Below are positions 57,839-64,000 of a stretch of 64,000 nt of DNA, piece by piece. Under the pieces are notes generated by a model that did no database searches, was not told where the DNA came from, and worked only from the letters and a program-made list of their open reading frames with translations. Position numbers and translations under genes: made by a program. Within the stretch, counting starts at the first letter, position 1, and every line of letters starts with the position of its first letter. The stretch covers positions 5,132,001 through 5,196,000 of the forward strand of contig OW051494.1 of NCBI GenBank assembly GCA_932521035.1, given 5' to 3'. This stretch comes from Oscheius dolichura. Its lineage: Eukaryota > Nematoda > Chromadorea > Rhabditida > Rhabditidae.

Positions 57839-58881
57839 ATGTCCAAGAACCCTTTTGATGAAGACTATAGAGCCGGTTCTCTTCCTTACTCGAGTAATCT
57901 ATATTTTAATTCCTAACATTCGTTTTTCAGCTAATCTGAAAAGCTACACTACCGCGCCTAACACTATTGAAGATGAAGCTGATTATTACGAACGAGAGAT
58001 TGAACGCTATATGCAGGAATCTCTTGATTCTACAGAACGCTCCAGACGTCACCTGGAAAATTCAGAAAAAGTTGGGGTTCAGACAGCTCAAGATTTACTG
58101 GAACAGCGGGAGAAGCTTGAAAAAACCGAAACAAATCTTGACCAAATTCATTCTACAACTCAAGTAATCAACTAGATATATTTAACATTTTTTCTAGATG
58201 ACTCAAAGAAATCTCAATAGCTTAAAATCAGTATTCGGTGGATTTTTTAAAAATAAATTTAGTAGAAAACCCAAGGAAGTTGGAACTGATAAGACAGAAG
58301 TAAGAATTTGCTTTATTCTGCGTCATATTTTTTAACTTTTCAGATGCCACAATCTAAATCGGCCCAAAATCTTCAAAATACTGTCGGAAGCTTTAGTACC
58401 GGCACTTCGTCTGCTTCTTTATCAGGACCATCGAGTTCTAATACTCTAAGCGATTCATCTCGCGCTGCTATCAAAGGAAGCCGATGGGAAGCTATGGACA
58501 ATCAAATTGATGAAAATCTTGGTTTGTCTTTTTGCTTATTTTTCAATAATTACTTAGATGCAATGGGAGCACAACTTCGCAATTTACGAGATCTTGGTGC
58601 TGGTTTGGGTAGAGAAATTGAAGATCAAAACAACATGCTGGATAGAATTCACCAAAAAGCGGAGCGAAATGATGCCGTTGTCCGTTCCCAAGATGCTCAA
58701 ATGAAGAAACTTTTGGGCGGCATGGAAGCAAAGGACCAGCAACAGGGTACTTCGATGACTCCAAGGTTAGTCTGCCGAATTTTTGAAAATTTGTTGCAAA
58801 TTTGCAAATACTATTTTTAGTGTTGACTCATCAACGAAGCTATCTCTCGCCATGAAAGCTGGCTCATTTTTCTCGCGATAG
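57839..58881 (+). CDS. snap-29: SNAP-29-type Qb/Qc SNARE
   Basis: Soluble two-helix SNARE used in endosomal and autophagosome fusion. The ATG at 57839 comes one base after an acceptor-like tttcag. MSKNPFDEDY carries the NPF motif that binds EH-domain proteins. The first SNARE helix (EDEADYYEREIERYMQESLD, then VGVQTAQDLLEQREKLEKTE) and the second (NQIDENLDAMGAQLRNLRDL, then AERNDAVVRSQDAQMKKLLG) are both present, separated by a Ser-rich linker. There is no cysteine cluster for palmitoylation, as in SNAP-29 and unlike SNAP-25. It ends AMKAGSFFSR. It lies 200 bp after NIPSNAP on the same strand. Confidence 0.92.
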
Positions 58882-59021
58882 ATGTGATATGCTGAGAAAT
58901 CCTACTCGTCTTCTAATCATTTTATATCTGTGATTGCCATCTTCAAGGTAATGATTACTCTGCTTAATTGTAACTCATTTACATTTACTTACAATTGTTT
59001 ATTAAATCGCCAAAAAAAATA

Positions 59022-59557
59022 TTATAACGTTTCGGGATTCATCATTTTCTTGCTGTCTGTGTGGAAAGCATAACAATTGAGATCCTTCGTCATAGTGAGA
59101 CAAAAGATCGATGTTGTAGATAGATAGCTAAAGGTTCCTCTACTACAAATTACAGTAAAGTGTCCGCCAAAAAGTTCTTCGGCCCTTTCCGCTATCCTAA
59201 TTTTTGCTTCTTGGGGGGTGCCATACATATCCTGAAATGCACAGCAAGTGTTAAATGGGTCCGGAGTCCGGAACTCACCTTTTCCATAATTGTCTTCAAA
59301 TTTTCATTATTACACGTATCTCGGTTTGATTCCACTCTTTCGAAGATCTGTATATCATTTCCGCTATCAACATTCCTCTTCTTTCTTCCACATGAATTGC
59401 ATAACTGGATCTGTGGCAGTTCAATACGGGGAAGACACAGTTGAGGCAATTGGATTGGAGGTAAGCAGAGCGGGGGTGGAGGGCACCCGCAGCCGAGATT
59501 TAGGAAAGTCGGTAAGACGGCCGGAAGGGCAGCAAAGAGGGCTAAGGCAGTCAGCAT
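59022..59557 (-). CDS. Ground-like domain protein (nematode hedgehog-related)
   Basis: Secreted protein of the nematode-specific groundhog-like (GRL) class. I place the start at 59557, MLTALALFAALPAVLPTFLN, because it gives a signal peptide. The frame is open further upstream to 59803 but that extension shows no targeting features. The proregion is Cys/Pro-rich (LGCGCPPPPLCLPPIQLPQ) with a dibasic site near CGRKKR. The ground-like domain follows: CNNENLKTIMEKDMYG, AEELFGGHFTVICSRGTFSY and LNCYAFHT, with the paired cysteines characteristic of the family. It supports nematode origin. Confidence 0.85.
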
Positions 59558-59945
59558 TTCGCTAGCAAACGGATCTTCTCGAACGCTTATATCGGATCCA
59601 TTTTCAGTTTTGCCCCGTAGATTCCGTGCGTTTTCTTGCCACTTAATCGCACCATATCCTGGATTTGCGCTGAACGCTTTTTTTATGACTTTATTAAAAT
59701 AGACGGATCGCTCAGGAGCGGACCCCGGGATTACGATAACATCAAAAGAATGACGAATCTGACAAAATTGTGAGATGTCTAGATAAGACCGCCTGTAAAA
59801 CATTTTCCAAACAATGATAAAACTTTTACTGACAAAACATTCTAACGTGACAATATATGTGCATAAGTGAACTCAGTGCCGTTTAAGGCGAAAGGATTGA
59901 GCATAATCCTAATTCTATATACATCATAATCAATCTATAACACAT

Positions 59946-62900
59946 TTATCTTGGTGACTGCCGCTCATAAAATAGTAGATAAGCAGTGGTTTTATCCACT
60001 TCATCTTCCATAACTTCCTGAAATAAATCTTATAACAATGCTTAGACTAAAAAAGGTTTGAAGTAACTATTCTACAAAATATGGGATGCATTCTTTCCAA
60101 CAATAAAAGTTGAAAGAAATAAAATCATGCCAATTTACGATAGAAATAGTAGAATAACGAAGGGTGTAAAGATAAAAAGTTACCCTTACTGCACAATCGT
60201 TGAGTAATAACCATTTTTCATTCTTCCCACGGGCATATGCAAGAAAATGCCCTGATGACAGTTCACCATAATGATTCTGAGTGTAAGATAAATGATTTAG
60301 AAGGAAAAACCTACAGCAATAGCTATACAATCGTATTTTTCACCTTTGGACTTATTAATAAATTGACTCGTGTCGAAGTTATCCAGGGGAAAGTCAATTA
60401 CCCTCTTACATTTTCCCATACGTCGTTCGGAATGTAGATATTCAAATCTTTTAAAGTGTACAATCTTAAAATTATAAATAGTTTTATAGCAACCTACCAG
60501 ATATCTTGGTAAGCGCCATACGGACATGCTTTTACTTCTGTTAGTTTTCCTATTACATTTTTCACAAAACAGCGGCTCCTCTAAACTTTCAGCGCTACTG
60601 AATTTTTTAAGGCACTCATGCAAAGAGCTGGGCGCTGCAAATCTATGCAGAGTTTCTGCAACCGACGGATCATCAATAAGCAACTAAAAGTTTTCAGTAA
60701 AAACTATGTTTAACAAACCAGTTCTTGTGAATGATTATATTTTAAATATAAAGCTGTTGGTAGCCAGTCCACGGCGACTGAACACTCCGCGGGCATGTAT
60801 GCGGCTGAGTCGTCAGCTCTGATTGGGCAACCACGACAAAATTTCAACGCATCGCATTGACCACACCATTCCCAGTTTTTATCAACTATAGAAAGAGTGA
60901 ACGGGTATCCCGAAGCCACTTCACACCTTCAACAATGTTAATAACATAATGAACAAAATGCTTACGGATCACTTGCACGATTTGCAAAGGCAGGAAGGGA
61001 TGGAACCATAAAACGTTGCATTTGGCGCATAACATCGTCATACAGCTCCTTTCCGCTGATTCCTTCATAATGCTTAATTATTAACGGCAGGCCGAAACGT
61101 GAGGTAATACAGCCTCCTGATGCACCAAGAAGATATGGCTGATAGTTGTATTGCTAAATTAAAACTGCATGAAGTTTGAATAACTAGCTTACTAATTTGC
61201 GATGAGCAGCAAGCCTCCAAGATACGTTAGTCGAGGGCAACTCCATGGCATACATTCTACATCCTGGAGCAAAATCGCAGAGATTTTGCTGATTGGGCGG
61301 CTCTTTACAATCAGTAGTAGTCTAAACTATTATGTGGAATTTAGAAATAAATTACTTCTGTTTTCCTCTTATGAAAACACTGTAAAGTCATCCTGTCTGC
61401 ATTTAGTTTTGTGGCATCGGAAATCAGTCCGCGAAACTGTTCAACAGTTGTATCACGAGAAACAAGAAACCCATAGCGATAAGGTATACTTCCGTCCAGT
61501 AGAACTACTGAAAAATTAAAGCCTTGATATGTTTTTAGAATAACTACCGATAACTTGGAATAACTCTGTATTATCAAAGCCAATAGGTAAACTTAATGAT
61601 GTAAATGGTTCAAAAACAGATGAGGAAGTTCCACAAGCACGGCAAGTAAGAAGCGAACGAAGCTGGCCTAAAAGTGATTACAACTACAAGGATCATTCAG
61701 TTCCAGTTACCACCAAACAATTTAGTAACTAGGGAGTTTTCCCTGGCTAGATATGATCTCCATTCTTTATTGGCTTTCACGTTTTCTTCTTCGGCTTGAT
61801 CTACTATTGCTTCAATCGAGTCTTTATCATCGTTATCATTTGTAGAGTTGAGAACACACGTATGCAGCATTTCGATTAAAAACGCTACGAATTCTTGACA
61901 CTAAAATTAAATTAATAAATTAAAAAATTATAAACGACACACGTCATGTTGCTCTCCACATTCAAAAACATCGGAAGCAGCTCTAACGGCGTTCTAAAAT
62001 ATTTCTTTTTGTTAACCTTCAAATATGTAAACTATACATTAAACGAGATGGGTGAAATATTTTTTTTCTTTGCCGACCACATTTCTTTAAGAAGGAAAGC
62101 ATATTCTAAGGTAGTGGTGACGCTTTTATGGTTGGTAACAACTCCTCTGAAAAGTCCAATAAATTACCAGTTTCAAGAAGTTTTGAGCCGAGGAAATTTT
62201 TAATAACTATGACCAACATACTTGCTAATAGAGGCGATGTTTTCGTCCTTTAGAAGAAACTCTGTCAGGGGTGTCACTCTTGCTAAACATTGCACAGCAG
62301 CATTTCGATAGCAAAAATTGCCACCGTTCACAATCCCAACAGCTCCAGGGCGGGCTAAAAAACTTCAATTTATGGTATAGCCTCCTAACCGGAAAATGAG
62401 TTTCCAATTGATTTTATTTGGGCTCCTGTCATAGATGCTCGAAGCTCTTCTGGCCAGATCCCCGTGCTAGTGTCACGCACTTCCAGAAGGAACTGTAAAC
62501 CACTGTTGAAAATAAAAGCATAGAAATTAAAACCTTATTAATTTTCCTACTGTTAAGATTTAGTTTATGCAGAGTAATAGACTCATCATCTAAGAGAGTA
62601 AAGTTATCCTCAACGGTGTCAGCTGATAGCCACAATCTAAATATGAATTAATAATTACATCAAGTGAATGTTACAGAACCTGCATTCGTTTTCTTTTAAA
62701 CGTAGTTCATTTTTGCAAAGACCAAGAAGTTCGTGCAAAGTCATACTGCGTGAAACCTAAATCATAAGGACAAAAAATGAATCTGCACTGTAATTTACCT
62801 GCGCACAAGCCCATGGAGACAGTTGTTGTATCCCTTCATGGTCTTTCTTTTTCTTATCATGGCCAACAAATAAGAGTTCCAATGGGTACAGTTCCAATCC

Positions 62901-64000
62901 TTCTTTGCCATCATTAAAATATTCTCCACTTAGATATTTCCTTGTAAACTGGCTATCGACGGATAATGCACTTCCATGCCAACGTAGCCAAGCTCTCCAG
63001 AGAGGAGGAGGTACAGCTATGTATTCCGCAGGTGCCAGACCAAGTTTTAAGGCAGCTGATTCTGCTGATATACAGGCAACTTTTCTACTCCATCCATCAT
63101 CTTCTTTAGATCCTTTCAGAACGGAATTATCAATTGGTGGAGAGCTTCGGTTCTAAATAGAGAAAAGTGCCTAGGTAATAAAGAGTAATATAAAATATTT
63201 AATGAACCAACAACTTCAAGCGCATTTTCCCAGTGCTTGAACCAATGTGATGAAACGATATTTCTTTCCGAGGTAATAAGATGGTTAGTTCTTTTTAGAA
63301 ACGACCTATAATCATAATAATTGATAAAGGAGAAAGCTGTCTAACCGAACAGTAGACAGTTCTACAGCCTGGCTAATTGGTGTTAGACCTAAGCAAATAT
63401 GTCCAATTTCCTCGGTCATAGTAATATACTCGTCGAGATATTCATGTCCAAAAGCCCATGTGGCTACGTCTACAACAGAAGCCTTCAATCCTGCACTCTT
63501 CAAAATAGTTCTGTCTTCTTCATTCTAAACATCGTTAGAAAAAAGTAATGAAATAACTTACCACTTCGAGATTTTCAAATAATGTTTGGAGCTCCTGATC
63601 GCAAAGATGGCCATCTCTATCTTTATCCCAAAGTTTAGCAAGGACTAAATTAGGGTATTGGCTATGAAATAATAATCACGGGATAAACGGGTGGGCCTGG
63701 GAGCTCGGCACATGGTGGAAACACCGCAAACAAGCTCTCGAAAGTCAATATAACCGTCGTCATTTTCATCCAAAATGGAAAACATGCTGCAATGGAAAAG
63801 TTTAAATCTGTCATTCGATTACCTGCGTGAGAAATCGGCAGGAAAGCATTTTGCCATACATGCTTCCCAACTGGTAAATGAGATTTTGCAAACTTGCCGG
63901 TCACTTATAGTGGCGAATACTTTCTCTAGTTCCATAACTTCTGCTGCAGTTACTAAAAGTGTTATAAATTGTCAAAATAAATAAGAAATAACATACAGTG
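59946..64000 (-). CDS. USP32: Ubiquitin-specific protease USP32/CYK-3 type (5' end outside window)
   Basis: Deubiquitinase with N-terminal EF hands; the C. elegans CYK-3 homologue is needed in the one-cell embryo. At the right edge EF hands read DENDDGYIDFRELVCG and DKDRDGHLCDQEL. A DUSP domain follows (EYIAVPPPLWRAWLRWHGSA) with YPLELLFVGHDKK, then a ubiquitin-like domain with LTLLDDES-type sequence. The catalytic Cys box is NGGNFCYRNAAVQCLA, with MFECGEQHDCQEFVAFLIEM after it. The USP32-specific insert has KNWEWCGQCDALKFCRGCPI. The His box is HYGELSSGHFLAYAR with LLLNDCAV for the third residue. It ends YLLFYERQSPR. The catalytic residues appear intact. The gene continues beyond the window, and some central exon joins are approximate. 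Confidence 0.9.

Overview
The window is nuclear DNA of a nematode. It holds densely packed, intron-rich genes on both strands. Introns are very short (many 34-60 bp, GT...AG), and almost every recognisable start codon lies a few bases downstream of a 3' splice-acceptor sequence, as expected with spliced-leader trans-splicing. Two nematode-typical families are present: a ground-like domain protein at 59.0-59.6 kb and a CX-module membrane protein at 33.8-35.4 kb. The extreme compaction and short introns suggest an early-branching (Trichinella/Trichuris-like, Dorylaimia) nematode, but that placement is inference. I saw no convincing tRNA, rRNA, CRISPR or bacterial-type gene.

Layout. 0-9.5 kb: two tandem, same-strand ataxin-2 genes flank a compact Nup358/RanBP2-like gene. 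The copies share a 1,244-bp 5' block that looks identical, introns included, yet differ strongly downstream. 10-15 kb (minus): ANAPC4 and a DUSP11/PIR-1-type RNA phosphatase. 15.3-26.1 kb: a conspicuously GC-rich block with an SLC17 transporter, a rhodopsin-family peptide GPCR, a four-TM protein, an unrecognised highly acidic protein and most of an SLC6 transporter. The composition switches to AT-rich inside the SLC6 gene. 26.4-32.7 kb (mostly minus): EXOSC9, prefoldin 5, a ZDHHC5/8-like palmitoyltransferase and small unrecognised genes.

33-45.4 kb: a 315-bp fold-back element, the CX-module protein, LAMTOR3, casein kinase 1 alpha, an unrecognised Ser/Asp-rich protein, a doublecortin-like kinase (ZYG-8 type), two small membrane proteins and UBL3. 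46.4-54 kb: PSMC5/RPT6, a PDZ-domain relic with an in-frame stop, a GC-rich TNNI3K-type ankyrin-repeat kinase, a secreted Met/Gly/Tyr-rich protein and LAMTOR2. 54.3-58.9 kb (plus): a possible trans-spliced cluster of mtSSB, NIPSNAP with a phosphoglycolate phosphatase gene inside its first intron, and SNAP-29. 59-64 kb (minus): the ground-like protein and a USP32/CYK-3-type deubiquitinase whose 5' end runs off the window.

Functional links: both roadblock subunits of Ragulator (LAMTOR2 and LAMTOR3) lie 18 kb apart. Several genes concern protein turnover (ANAPC4, PSMC5, USP32, UBL3) or RNA metabolism (ataxin-2, EXOSC9, DUSP11), but nothing shows that the neighbours form one pathway. Exon joins were read by eye from splice motifs and reading frame. 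Boundaries may be off by a few bases, and no similarity search was run.
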